64,000 nt of DNA from Salvator merianae (GCA_003586115.2 QVOM02000103.1:6674770-6738769); one strand, 5' to 3'; shown: positions 33,446-45,306, counted from the first letter of the stretch. Numbers and translations: made by a program. The notes: generated by a model not told the origin, from the letters alone.

Positions 33446-35325
33446 TATCATATATATTTACTTGTTATTAGTTGTTATTAAAGTACTTTTCTAAACCACA
33501 TTTTCAGACAAAGCGAAAGAATGTACAATACTGACATTAATTGTTGAAAGAAAATAACATTTTAGGTATTTTCTTTCTCGTTAGAATATCTCTACTTCTA
33601 GAAAGAGGCTGGGAATCAGACTAGTGGCCCTTTGCTGTCCAAGCAGTTTGTTCTACCATTGCGCTATAGCCATTCTAGTACTACCAAAATTGTCTCCTGG
33701 CAATTGATTGATTAAAGGTTGTAACTTTATTATCAGAAATATTAGATTACATCCTCCAAAAAGCTTGTGTTCTTTTTCCAATCTTGTTAAAATGTGGTTC
33801 AATTTACTTCATATAGTGACTACCCTGTGTATAATTCAATTTATACAGAAATAATCTGTATCAGGAGAAACTTTCAGTTTAAGCATAAAGCAGATCACAT
33901 TATATGCTATAGTACAGAAAGAGTAAACTCATTAAAGCTACCATTTCTGAGGCAGTCTCTGTTTCTGATAAGATCTAAACTTGAAGTGAGAGTGACTCAT
34001 CTACTAAATATATGGATTAAAGTTCGAACTCCAGTTTATGATCATCAAGGATCTCTTCTCTTTATACTAAATAAAGTTTCCTTCTAGTTATTAAAGAACA
34101 AGACCAATGAATTGAAAGATTTTTCTACATGTTTCTCAATGCTACCATTTTCTTTCATGTTCCAACAACATTATTAAATATAATGAGTTTTACCACAGTC
34201 CACAAAGAATATACATGAATGTCAGCATTTCAGTTCATCTTAAGAACTAGCTGTATGACTTGACAAATCACCTGGGTTATCCATGGCCTACTGAGTACGA
34301 ACATCAGAAAACATTTCTGGGGGCTTTAGTACACTGTGTGTTAGTTTAACCAAAGAAATATATGACTTCTTTTTTGTGAGTCACATTTCTATTGATATGC
34401 AGTTGAAATCCCTTAAACACACACACACATACCCCTGTGCAATGTTCAACAGCAAAATCCATTAAACTAGTTACTACATACAAAAGCTACATTGGCTGTG
34501 AAATTAACCTAACAAAATCTTTTTTGTTAATTGGCCTAATGATGTGTATACAGTGGGGCATCCCGCCATTATGAAAATTACAGGTTTAACCCTTAATTTA
34601 TTCAGAATCTATACAGGGGAGTCTTGTCACCTGACAAATTCAGATTCTTCACAATTTTAGGACTTTAAGAAGAAAAAAAGATTAAATACACTTAGAAAAA
34701 TGGATACACTATTTCCTGACGTGTACAAAACCTGACTTCAAAATTCCCAGATGGGATCCTAATTGGCAATGACTAACAAGGAAAGAGATCTTGATGTCAG
34801 GGGGAAAGTTCAATGAAAACATGAACTCAACGTGTGGCAGCTATGAAAAAGACAAATCAAATGTAAGTAATTACTAGGAGAAGGACAGAAAATAATACTG
34901 CTGGGATCATAATGCCCTCATAGAAATATATGGAGCAGTTGCACATGGGATGCATTGTACATTTCTGATTGCCATATTGCAAATGATAGGCACATCTGGA
35001 AATGGAAAAGATAATTATCAGGCTACTGATGTTTATAAATATATTTTAAAAATATATAACATGGAAACGTGATAGTTTTGTAAAATGTTTATGAAGTGGA
35101 GAAAGTGAACAGAAAATGTATTGCAACTCAATGCCATTCAATGAAACTGAGACTGCACAGTCTAATGATGCCATTCCATTGGGACCTTGACAATGAAACC
35201 ATCTGCAGACCATGCATGTGTGCCTCTATGCCAGGATCTCTTTTAGGAAGTCCCACACAGCCCTGAAGCTGGAAGCATTGGCAGCATGTAAACACCAATG
35301 ACAGAATCCTGTCATAGTTTGCCAA
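33446..35325. other. Mostly unclassified; possible tRNA-derived fragment
   Basis: AT-rich. At about 33600-33690 the minus strand reads TAGCGCAATGGTAGAACA followed about 35 bp later by CTGATTCCCAGCC. This spacing loosely recalls A and B boxes of a tRNA-derived SINE, but the B box is poor. Nothing else is recognised. Confidence 0.25.
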
Positions 35326-35329
35326 AGAG

Positions 35330-35795
35330 TAGCATGCTGTGTACAGGCAAGCATGTATAAGCTATTTGGCAGCTTGGCTGACATGGTATGTACCTTCCAG
35401 AAGCCTACGCTCTACAGCCAAGGGATTACTGGCTGTTCCACCAATGCGTACAGCCACCTCAAGGCTGCGAACTTTTCAAGACCTGGTCCCGAATTTGTGG
35501 AACAGTCTTCCTCTGGACCTTCGGCTGGAGAAGGATCTCCTCCACTTTTGGAAGAGGCTGAAGACTTTTCTTTTTGATTCACCAGAGTGAATAATTTAGA
35601 TATGTAGCTGTGGAGGTGTGAAACATCTGATGAGGAATGGGGTATTGATTTTACATATAGCTTTCAATTTTATATATATTTCAATTTTATTTTGTTTGTC
35701 TTTCAACTGTATATGTTTTTTTGTTTCACCCTTTGCTGAAAAGGGTGTTATAAATAAATGTTATTGTTGTTCCTGTTGTTATAGATGGGCAAGAG
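35330..35795 (+). pseudogene. 5'-truncated LINE (L2/CR1 group), ORF2 C-terminus and 3' UTR
   Basis: The plus frame at 35339-35590 includes LRTFQDLVPNLWNSLPLDLR followed by LEKDLLHFWKRLKTFLFDSP and a stop. This corresponds to the FSVAAPALWNxLPxEIR...FRKDLKTHLF tail seen in the L2 element at 46.6 kb. A 3' UTR follows and ends GTGTTATAAATAAATG with a TTG-rich tail near 35765-35783. Only the C-terminal end was inserted. Confidence 0.75.
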
Positions 35796-36043
35796 ATGTC
35801 CTGCCTCTGTATTCTATTGGAGAGTGACCATGCCATAACTATCCTTATGTACTGTATAGATGCAGCCTACTGGCTATTGATTCAAGGTAGAATAGAGACA
35901 CAAGTTATTAATACAACCTGTTGTAATTTATTGAACACATGTACCAGTAAAGTGATGATGACTACTTGATTATATACCTTGAGGTGAGGATTGGAGAAAT
36001 ACACGGCGAGCCACAAATCAGTGGAATGAAGACGACGAAGAAG

Positions 36044-36326
36044 AAGAACTTGTTTTTTATACCCCGCTTTTCTCAGCCGAAGCTGACTCAAAGCGGCTTA
36101 CAAGGTTATTTTTCGCCCGAAGGCTTACATCTATCTATCTTCCGCATCACACAATGTGATGCTCCCTATTTATCTACTTGCAATTACTTGCTTTCGAACA
36201 GCTAGGTTGGCTGGAGCTAGAGGCCAGTAGAGGGCGCTCATCCCCTCTACACGGCAGACAGGGGCCTTGAACTCCGATCCTCCTATTGAAAGATCAGTGC
36301 CTTAGCCTTCTGCGCCACCGTGCCTC
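36044..36326 (-). mobile_element. tRNA-derived SINE (Sauria-type), second copy
   Basis: Reverse complement of the element at 5991-6246. On the minus strand it starts GAGGCACGGTGGCGCAGAAGG (box A region), has the B box GTTCAAGGC, and ends GGGGTATAAAAAACAAG with a short CTT/CGT tail. It retains the segment GCCCTCTACTGGCCTCTAGC that is missing from the first copy. No convincing target duplication was found. The copies are otherwise very similar, so the family is fairly young. Confidence 0.85.
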
Positions 36327-36435
36327 CTATGGCATGGACTTTGCCTGCTGTAGTTGCCATGCACGGTTGTTGGCATTATCCAATAAAGCAGGGCATGCCA
36401 CCTTGCCTATTAGTCAAGATCAAGATGTAGGCTGC

Positions 36436-36925
36436 GGCCCTTTCTTCTTGGACCCTTAATGCAGAACTATGAGCTCATAGCCACCACTGGTCTGTTCTGT
36501 CTGTGTTAGACAGAGCATGGTTTTGATTAAGGAGGTCTTAATCAGGATCACGGGTAGACCAGATTAATCAGATCAACCAGTGGGACCAGCAGCCCTGATC
36601 CAGAAAATGGGAGGCGTGCAGAAGGCATGCCTCCTGTGTTCAGGCCTACTGGAATACACAGCTCAGTGGCCATCATAGTGTGCCACCAAAATGCATCCCC
36701 CAGAGGCCTTGAGGATAGGAACTTTTGTCCCTAGCCCTCAGATGTGTGGAGGTGTACCCACAAGGCTTGCATGAACTTTGAGGCTGTGGCATGGACTGGT
36801 ATGGATTAGTGCCATCATGCAGACGGCACTGATCCTGCTCACACCATCCTCTGGCCAGAACCAGTAGGTCCGGCTGATCCCAACTCACTGATTCTGACTA
36901 AAGTCAGGTAAGTGCAGAAATGACC
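36436..36925 (-). mobile_element. Harbinger-like non-autonomous element
   Basis: About 490 bp with ends GGCCCTTTCTTC (left) and GGTCATTTCTGCACTTAC (right, read inward). In the family orientation used at 62345 (the minus strand here) it shares ACAAAA...GCATTTTGGTGGCACACT. It also shares the central hairpin GATTAAG-acctc-CTTAATC and CACAGACAGAACAGACCAG. The internal open frames show no transposase. Confidence 0.75.
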
Positions 36926-38281
36926 TGTGTCTCCATTACACAGCAATGGCACCTTAAACAAGGCCCATTTCCATGACTCCCAATGGAGACCAGCTGCCCT
37001 GTGGGCCATTATTGCATAGTGGAGACACAGCCATACTGTCTAAGTGTTCAGTTGCCAGCCAGTACTGGCTCTCGCCTTCCAGCTTTACTGACGGACTTCT
37101 GAGAGGTGCCAAATTGTCCTTATGGGATATTTCCATACTAGGCATGCAGTGTGGAAAAAAAGATATAAGGACAAGTAAAAATGTTGTCCTGTCCTTTTCC
37201 TAATATGACTTTTTGATGAGGAATAGAACACCATTTCAATTTCTACCAGAAGAACGAAATGATAGTGGTGGTAGTGGTGTCCAACCATTTCCTTATTGAA
37301 ATGCAATTCTGCAGTGTTTCCTCCCTTATATTTCAAAACAGTGTTTGCACCCTGGTTTCAATGTTTGTGAGGGCACAAGGGCTGCATGCTTTTACCTCTC
37401 AGCTGATTGGTTCATCTCTGTGTGGAGGCTGATCTACATTCACTTTGAATTTCCACATTGAAGCCTAAAAGCTCCACCCAATCAAGAGGACTGGTGCATC
37501 AGAAGCTTTGTCATTAAACGTATTAGTGTTGGGTGCCCTTGCTCCATGATTTTGTGCAACGTCCTGTCAGTTGCTGGGTCCTGTCCACTTCGTATTGATT
37601 TCAGAAACCAAGAGGCTAGCATCTTGCACTCTACACAGGAAGGGTTTTGTGACTCTGCAATGACAGATGCTTGCTTCCAAATAACCCATGTTTGGATTAT
37701 TTCTCAAATTGCATTAAGATTCTGCCTTCCTCTCAGGTAATATTATGAGGTGGGAAAACATGTTTATGTTCCATTTTGTCTGTTCCTGAATAACAATTAA
37801 ATCAGCTCAACATAGAGCAGGGCATTACTCATGCACTGCTGAATTTAACCAAATTGGCATTCTCAATACTGCATTTTTATTTTTAGCATTCCATTGCCTT
37901 GGGTATTTCAGATCGCATGCTAATGTGCTTGAGAATCAACCCAATGGCATAACACCAACAGTGTTAAACTGGGCTAAATTGCAAGAATCCAAAAGTGTCA
38001 ATTTCTGGGCAGATTTCTTCTGTTGCTCTCTCTGAGCACAGTAGTGGTGCCTTTGCACAGAGTAAGATACAAGCAGCAAACAAAAAGAAAAAAACACTGA
38101 CATATGTTCTTTCTAAATGTATCCTACAGTTTAGATACAGCCCCCTCCCCTCTTTTTTTTTTCATTTAAGAGAAGCAGAAGGTGCTGTCCCTGCAGTTTC
38201 AATCACTCTCAAGCACTTTAAAATCATGATCTTGGGAAGAAAGGATTTACTGGCAGTATCTCCCTTTCTTTGTATATATGA
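36926..38281. other. Unclassified sequence
   Basis: No gene or repeat family recognised. Confidence 0.4.
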
Positions 38282-38453
38282 GTGATTCCACCCTGGCCAG
38301 TATACCTGGCCTGCAAATGTACTAGGAACCTCCCTTCTACACACTGATATAGTTTGAGGATCCAGGTGGGGCCTCCCTGAGACCACACCAGTATGAGGAA
38401 AGGAGGTTCCTAGTACACTGGATGGTCCAGTATACTGGCCAGTACAGAATCAC
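38282..38453. mobile_element. Inverted-repeat MITE of 172 bp
   Basis: The two halves are inverted copies. The left arm GTGATTC...CTGGCCAGTATACCTGG and GTACTAGGAACCTCC pair with the right arm read inward, GTGATTCTGTACTGGCCAG and GTACTAGGAACCTCC. The arms are about 60-70 bp, which makes the element almost a single hairpin. The target duplication is unclear. A related fragment lies near 3420-3600. Confidence 0.75.
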
Positions 38454-38504
38454 CTCCTTCAGATATCCCTGAACTACAACTTTCACTTGGGGTGGCACAG
38501 AATA

Positions 38505-38640
38505 CTGGGAATCAAGAAGTCTTCAAGGACAGTCTAGACAGACATTTGTCTGGGATGGTTTAGTGAATCCTGCATTGAGCAGGGGGTTGGACTCGATGAC
38601 CCTGGAGGTCTCTTCCAACTCTATGATTCTATGATTCAAT
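38505..38640 (+). mobile_element. CR1 LINE 3' end (severely truncated)
   Basis: Short stretch of ORF2 tail, then GAATCCTGCATTGAGCAGGG and GGTTGGACTCGATGACC, ending in CTATGATTCTATGATTC. It is the same subfamily as the copy at 17.0-17.5 kb. Confidence 0.9.
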
Positions 38641-38645
38641 TAATT

Positions 38646-39550
38646 ATACTTCAGGAACATCTGGAGGCTTGTGACTTGAGACCTCATGTATAACCTACGC
38701 TCCTCTCTCCAGAAGACTTGAAGCTTTGTACACTTACGGTATCTTTATGGTAAATCAATACCAAAATAAAATGAGATCAACTAAAAATTAATAATTAGTT
38801 TAAGCACAGATAAGAGGTAAAACACATATTAGGAACTGAATCACAGCAATCTCTCAAAGGTTGTGATGTAACAGCTTAAGGGAAAAGTTGAGACTTTAAG
38901 CCTTCTTTGAATGATGTCACTTTCAGGAACATCTGCAGTTCTAGAGACAGATCACCTTCAGGAGCTCAATTTCAATCTCCATTTCCTTTTATTTTTTCAC
39001 TAGAGATACTTACAATGTTACACAAATTAGCAATCAAGAATTAATGCCTTCCCATGAAATTACAGTTTGCAAAACCCTTTCAAACTATGGTGTCAAATTG
39101 TCATTTGGAGGCCAGTGCTGAACATAGGTTGCCAGTTCAGCTGTTAGAGCAATCTAGGAGAAAAGCAGAAAGTGGCTAAGGAAGACAGGACAAGAAGAGG
39201 TGAAACACGGCACACAAAAGGCCTCCTAATTGACATTTCATTATTTTCGATCAAGGTTGAACAAGTAGGATCTGCAATAATTTGCATTGGAATGAGAAAT
39301 CTCATAGTCGTCAACTAAAGAGGCCCTTGTCCAGAACTTCAGAATTAGTTATTCATGATTCCCAGTTCCATCCACATATACAAACGCAGAGGAGTGAGAC
39401 AGATGCTGGTAATGGGATTTTGTAATTTTATTTTTAAAAATAGCTGATGGGAAAAGAGAGCAGTTTCAGTGTATAAGAGCCACTGAGCTTCCAGTATCAT
39501 TAATGCCAGCAGTATAGGGGACAACATTAAATGGAGGGAGTCAACCCCAA
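38646..39550. other. Unclassified sequence
   Basis: No gene or repeat family recognised. Confidence 0.4.
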
Positions 39551-39556
39551 GTGCAG

Positions 39557-39640
39557 CCTGCTGCAGTCTGCACTGGCATGTGAATGGCAGGTCCCTATTC
39601 CAGTATATAATCTGGATGAAGGCCTAGTGCAGAAAAGACC
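39557..39640. mobile_element. Diverged copy of the 82-bp palindromic mini-MITE
   Basis: It shares TCTGCACTGG, GGCAGGTCCCTATTCCAG and GGCCTAGTGCAGAAAAG with 21520-21601 along its whole length. The terminal repeats are now imperfect. Confidence 0.8.
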
Positions 39641-39747
39641 TCAGTGTGATTTGGTACTGTAGTTGGTGGGTATTTCTGGCCCACTGGGTCTGCATGCCAG
39701 TGCACACCATGCAAGCCTTCCTGTGCTTGTTTCCATATCATTCTACG

Positions 39748-39786
39748 CTACTCTACTCTACTCTACTCTGTTCTATTCTATTCTGT
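39748..39786. repeat. Imperfect (CTACT/CTATT)n repeat
   Basis: Tandem pentamers of ACTCT changing to ATTCT. Confidence 0.8.
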
Positions 39787-40500
39787 AACCCATTGAGATT
39801 GCTAAATATAAAGTAAAAATGTTTAAATATGTAGATGCAGCCTAAAAGTGCAATTAAGGTACAATTAAGATACTTTTCCTTGGATTTCAGGATCCTCAAA
39901 ATACCACATGCTTTGAAACTCTCCTGTACAAAGCCTACACATGCATCAATCACCTCTGAATGCAGCAATTGTTGGGAATTCCCTTAACCCATAGTCCCTC
40001 TTTTCCTTTCATTTTGTTGGAGGATGCCTGTGATCAACGAATTCCTCCTCAGTTCACTACAGTTCCTCATTTCCTTGTCTTTCTTAAGCCTGTCACTCAA
40101 GTTGTGCTCACTTTCTTATGTTTTTGTGCTGGGATTAAACAAACAGGGCCAGATGTGTATTGGTACCTATCAGGGCAAACTGTCTTTTAAAACATTTAAA
40201 TGCTGCACTGCATCATACTATATTTTAGGTCATAGAGAAGCTGTTAATAAACAGAGAACAATATCCTCAACCCTTTGAGTAGAGTTCCCACATTGAGTAG
40301 TGACCAGTCTGCCTTGCCTTCTTTCAGGATACTGTAAGCCATTAAGGCAAGCCCCCCCCCCCCCCGATATTAGCCCCAAGGTGACACTGAACTGCAGCTG
40401 TCGCCAACCCCAGCCATCATGGCCAGTGGCATGAAACTATAGGCATGCTGGTTTGGCAGCATCGGGAGGAATACAGCTGGGCCACCTGATTAAAAAGAGT
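39787..40500. other. Unclassified sequence with a poly-C run
   Basis: Poly-C at about 40353-40366. Nothing else recognised. Confidence 0.4.
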
Positions 40501-40812
40501 CACTAAGGCCATGTTCCAACATGGCATTTAATCTGTTTACAGGTTGTCTTCAGTTCCCGCTGGCCCGACATGATCTTGCCTTTCCATAGTTTTTCTGGAC
40601 TAAATTGGCGAAATCCGGACTAACTTGCATTCAGATTTAAGCCTTTTCAGATTGCTAGCCCCCTTTACTTTGCTATATGAGAATGCGGAAGGAGACTATT
40701 TGGGAGGGACTGTACTTTGGGGGGGACATGCAGAGGGAGGACTTCCCATTTCCTGCCATCCAATGACAGACTTTGTGGGTGGGCAGGAATCACAGTAGCT
40801 CCTTCTGCCTCC

Positions 40813-40962
40813 ATTATCTCCCCTTCCCCCACTGCTAGGAGAAAAGAAAAACGTCCTCCATTTTACTGTGCTAAACTGCGGTCCTTACTCTTCTTTTATC
40901 CCCCATTCAACACTGCCAGGAGAAATTAAAGACTTCCTCCATTTCCATTTGCTGATTTAACC
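40813..40962. repeat. Diverged tandem duplication of about 85 bp
   Basis: CCCCCACTGCTAGGAGAAAAG followed by CGTCCTCCATTT (about 40826-40864) is repeated as CATTCAACACTGCCAGGAGAAA followed by CTTCCTCCATTT (about 40903-40944). It lies in a GC-rich stretch (40.7-41.2 kb) that may itself be an unclassified repeat. Confidence 0.55.
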
Positions 40963-41219
40963 AAAAAACAGACGGCGCCTGTTTGGGGGTGCAGTCCTCT
41001 TGCCTCAGCAAAGAACCCACTCAGTATCAGTTTTGCCATCAGCAGCACACAGCTACCTAGTAGGACACATGCCGCTGTGGATGTCTCAGGGGGAGGTGAA
41101 GCAGAGTCCATTTGCTGGCCATTAACTACACTATCATTATAATAGAGCCCCCCCCCCCCATGGTTCCCCTCCACATTTCTCCCTCTTCACAGACCTCTCC
41201 CTGCTTTCGCGCTACTCTT

Positions 41220-41960
41220 AAACTGCACAAAAGTGAAATTGCAATGGAGCAGAAATCATGATCTGTCCTTTAAGAAGCTTAATTGTGCAGTACATGTGGT
41301 ATTTAAGTGTAGATGCAGACTGGAGGGCGAGAAGGAGCAAATGGTGAAGGACAGCTTACAAACTTTCAAGGATAGCCTGGTCATATTCAAACTACCTTAA
41401 GGCATCCACTTTAACTAAACCTTTACCAGATAGCCTTAAGCATTGAAAGGAGAGAAAGACATAATATCAACGGGCTAATAAAAACAAAGTGCTACTTTTG
41501 ATATCTCAATTAACAAGTATCAATAGTAGAAGGCCTGATCTTAAGTCACCATACTGGCTTCCCGACAGGAACCTCCACAAAAGACTAGTAGTAGCCTTCT
41601 CTTGCCTCGAGGTTCCGCACAAGCTTCTTGAGAACACGAGATGCTCTAAGTAGTAACTATGGTCTACCTCTTGGAGAATAAAACAACATTCTAAAAGAAC
41701 TGGATATCACATCCAGGTAGCCGGTGTTGAGGTTCCACGAGGAGACGGTGGGAAGCTGCTCTGGAACTCTGTGGAGAAGTTCCGAAGGCACGCAGACCCA
41801 GGCCTTGCCACTGGACACCAGTCCTGCGGTTGTCACTGGGAAGCCGCGAAGGCAATAAACAGTGGGTGACGCAAACCTCAAGGGAGAAAGGGAAAGACAG
41901 GCCATCTCGGCACCTTCAGCGGGAGACCGGACTTTGTGATCTAGCGGGCAGCTCCTGACT
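41220..41960. other. Unclassified, becoming GC-rich toward the LINE
   Basis: No gene recognised. The region from about 41530 is already GC-rich and may be the 5' UTR of the L2 element that follows. I could not fix the boundary. Confidence 0.35.
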
Positions 41961-42713
41961 ACACCTTGCATGGTCAGGTCAGCTTCACAAGGAGCAGCAA
42001 TGGAGTGGACCCCTTCGGCTCCTGCCCAGCATGAAATACAGCCTCATTTGTTGCTGTGGCTGTTGCCATCTGGGATGAGAAACTCTTCGGTCACACCCGT
42101 CGCAGCTGCCTCCCCCCTTAATTGCCAGCAGAACTGGTGGCATCACCCGGGGGGGGAGCAGGCTTTAGCAGCACCATCGGGAGCAGCGACGACGGTGGCG
42201 CAAACAGGACTTGCTGTGTGGGGGACTCAGCCTGGAGGCAAATTACCGAAGGAGTGCCACCCATGAATTGTTGAAGGAGCGCCACTCGTGACCGTCACTT
42301 GCCGGGAGAGCTGCTTCTCAGCTCCCATGTCTGAAGGGAAGCGAAGGGGGTTGTTTTTCATGTTGTTTTTAGTGTGGGTTTTAAACTGGGGTTTTAAATT
42401 GGGGTTTGAGGGTATTGGGGGATTAGAAAAGTTTGTTTATTAAGTATGTTTGGAGTGGATGGGGAGTACGAATGACGAATATGTGTGGAATGGAAGGACC
42501 GGCCTGCCGAAGGGAGGAGGGGCTAGGGGATGGGGAGGGACGATCTCTGGGGTGGTAGAGGGCTGGAGCATACCGGTTCTGTTGGGGAGAGGCAGGTATG
42601 GCGGGAGCCGGGGGGTAGGCCGCTCAAGGGGAACGAGGATCCGCTGCTTGAAATCGGTTCCTCGTTCTGGCCCCTCAGGACCATCTAGCTCAACCCGTAG
42701 TACTGGTGATAGG

Positions 42714-43390
42714 CGAAGTCCGGTCCCTGGGCTCAGGCTACTGCTGCTCAATGCCAGGTCAGTTAATAATAAAGCTCCCCTCATTCGGGACTTGCTTTCG
42801 GATGAGAGGCCGACCTGGCGTGTGTGACTGAAACCTGGCTGGGCCCTGAGGGAGGTGTTCCCCTCTCAGAAATTTGCCCAGCCGGGTTTCAGGTGTGGCA
42901 CCAGCCGTGACCCCAGGGAAGGGGGGGAGGAGTGGCGATTATTGCCCGGAAGACTCTTAGCCTACGCAGGCTCGCTGCTCCCGAGATTGCGGGTTGTGAG
43001 TTCCTCTTTGTGAAGTTGGACCCAGGGGTTCAGGTAGGCTTGTTGCTCACGTACCTGCCTCCCAGCTGCGTGTCAACTGCCTTGCCTGTGCTACTCGAGG
43101 AGGTAGCTGGGTTGGTGGTCGAGTACCCCAGACTTATAGTCTTGGGGGACTTTAATGTGCCGTCACTCGGCGGATCCTCTGGGTTGGCACAGGAGTTCAT
43201 GGCTTCCATGGCAACCATGGACCTGACCCAGGTAATTCAGGGCCCGACTCATGAAGGGGGACACACACCCAACATAGTATTCCTCTCGGGACAGTTGAGT
43301 AATGATCTGAATCTAAGGGGCTTAGACATCATTTTCTGCTATGGCTTGACTTCAGGATGCCAATCCTCCCCCACAGTGAGGCGGAACTGA
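42714..43390 (+). pseudogene. L2 endonuclease domain (broken)
   Basis: The plus frame to 42827 ends LRLLLLNARSVNNKAPLIRD, the start of the exonuclease-endonuclease-phosphatase fold. After a 1-base loss near 42803 the frame continues ADLACVTETWLGPEGG, then a TGA at 42907, then GGGVAIIARKTLSLRR. The catalytic-type motif LIVLGDFNVP lies at about 43133-43162. QVIQGPTHEGGHTPNIVF follows, where the usual GHTLDLVF has changed. The terminal SDH block is lost to a frameshift near 43375. The enzyme would nick target DNA to prime reverse transcription, but this copy cannot. Confidence 0.8.
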
Positions 43391-44056
43391 TTAGGTGGTT
43401 CCGCCCCAGACGCCTAATGGACCCGATGGGTTTCCAGAGGGCGCTGGGGGAAATACCGGACTCGCTTATACACAGTTCGGTGGACTCCCTGGCAATGGCC
43501 TGGAATATGGCCACAAAGGGGGCTCTTGACCAGATTGCGCCTATGTGACCTCTCTGTGGTAGTAGACCTAGGAGATCTCCTTGGTTCACCGAGGAGCTCA
43601 GGGGGATGAAACGCCAGAAGAGATGTCTAGAGAGCTGTTGGAGGGCCAGTAAATCTGAATCTGACCGAACACAGCTAAGTTCTTATATTCAGACTTATCT
43701 TGTGGCGATCAAGGTGGCACGATCGATGTATCTTTCCACAGTGATTGCGTCTGCGGAATCTCGCCCAGCTGCCCTGTTCAGGGTGACTCGCTCTCTCCTT
43801 AATATGGGAGAGAGAGACGAACCCGTACAGGGTAGTGCTGAGGATTTTAATAAGTTTTTCTCAGACAAAGTCGCTCAGATTCAGGCAGACCTGGACTTCG
43901 ACTGGGAAGCAGTATTGACTGACAACGAGTCAGTCGAGATGACTGGGGCACGTCTTTGTCCGGTTATATGGGGAGAGTTTGAACCTGTGACACCCGATGA
44001 AGTGGACAAGGCCATGGGAGCTGTGAGCTCCGCCACCTGTTTATTGGATCCGTGTC
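42869..44056 (+). repeat. First unit of 1190-bp near-identical tandem duplication
   Basis: This unit, including endonuclease and linker, recurs at a constant offset of 1190 bp in 44059-45246. I count about eight base differences. The unit ends immediately before an N at 44057. Confidence 0.95.
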
Positions 44057-44057
44057 N
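44057..44057. other. Single unresolved base (N) at the duplication junction
   Basis: The only N in the window falls exactly where unit 1 ends and unit 2 begins. This suggests two overlapping contigs or haplotypes were joined there. Confidence 0.9.
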
Positions 44058-44058
44058 C

Positions 44059-45246
44059 GAAATTTGCCCAGCCGGGTTTCAGGTGTGGCACCAGCCGTGA
44101 CCCCAGGGAAGGGGGGGAGGAGTGGCGATTATTGCCCGGAAGACTCTTAGCCTACGCAGGCTTGCTGCTCCCGAGATTGCGGGTTGTGAGTTCCTCTTTG
44201 TGAAGTTGGACCCAGGGGTTCAGGTAGGCTTGTTGCTCTCGTACCTTCCTCCCAGCTGCGTGTCAACTGCCTTGCCTGTGCTACTCGAGGATGTAGCTGG
44301 GTTGGTGGTCGAGTACCCCAGACTTATAGTCTTGGGGGACTTTAATGTGCCGTCACTCGGCGGATCCTCTGGGTTGGCACAGGAGTTCATGGCTTCCATG
44401 GCAACCATGGACCTGACCCAGGTAATTCAGGGCCCGACTCATGAAGGGGGATACACACCCAACATAGTATTCCTCTCGGGACAGTTGAGTAATGATCTGA
44501 ATCTAAGGGGCTTAGACATCATTTTCTGCTATGGCTTGACTTCAGGATGCCAATCCTCCCCCACAGTGAGGCGGAACTGATTAGGTGGTTCCGCCCCAGA
44601 CGCCTAATGGACCCGATGGGTTTCCAGAGGGCGCTGGGGGAAATACCGGACTCGCTTATACACAATTCGGTGGACTCCCTGGCAATGGCCTGGAATATGG
44701 CCACAAAGGGGGCTCTTGACCAGATTGCGCCTATGTGACCTCTCTGTGGTAGTAGACCTAGGAGATCTCCTTGGTTCACCGAGGAGCTCAGGGGGATGAA
44801 ACGCCAGAAGAGATGTCTAGAGAGCTGTTGGAGGGCCAGTAAATCTGAATCTGACCGAACACAGCTAAGTTCTTATATTCAGACTTATCTTGTGGCGATC
44901 AAGGTGGCACGATCGATGTATCTTTCCACAGTGATTGCGTCTGCGGAATCTCGCCCAGCTGCCCTGTTCAGGGTGACTCGCTCTCTCCTTAATATGGGAG
45001 AGAGAGACGAACCCGTACAGGGTAGTGCTGAGGATTTTAATAAGTTTTTCTCAGACAAAGTCGCTCAGATTCAGGCAGACCTGGACTTCGACTGGGAAGC
45101 AGTATTGACTGACAACAAGTCAGTCGAGATGACTGGGGCACGTCTTTGTCCGGTTATATGGGGAGAGTTTGAACCTGTGACACCCGATGAAGTGGACAAG
45201 GCCATGGGAGCTGTGAGCTCCGCCACCTGTTTATTGGATCCGTGTC
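44059..45246 (+). repeat. Second unit of 1190-bp near-identical tandem duplication
   Basis: A copy of 42869-44056. Differences alter single residues, for example LLLSYL for LLLTYL, LEDVAG for LEEVAG, GGYTPN for GGHTPN and NKSVE for NESVE. From 45247 the sequence proceeds normally into the reverse transcriptase. Confidence 0.95.
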
Positions 45247-45300
45247 CTTCCTGGCTGGTTTCAACCAGCAGGGAGGTGACACGGGGCTGGGTGACACGGG
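44544..45300 (+). pseudogene. L2 linker region between endonuclease and RT (second copy)
   Basis: One frame reads EAELIRWFRPRRLMDPMGFQ, is broken by a TGA at 44736-44738, and continues SPWFTEELRGMKRQKRCLES to SAESRPAALFRVTRSLL. It then reaches FNKFFSDKVAQIQADLD and the PDEVDKAMGAVSSATCLLDP block before RT motif 1, with a frameshift near 45297. The identical first copy lies 1190 bp upstream. This is the usual linker of L2/CR1-group proteins. Confidence 0.75.
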
Positions 45301-45306
45301 GCTTCT

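Noticed and set aside
33600..33690. Possible tRNA gene on the minus strand
   Set aside because: The B box is poor and no cloverleaf can be drawn; at most a SINE relic.
43030..43218. Minus-strand frames repeated at 43.0, 43.3, 44.2 and 44.5 kb
   Set aside because: Shadows of the L2 endonuclease frame, duplicated with it.
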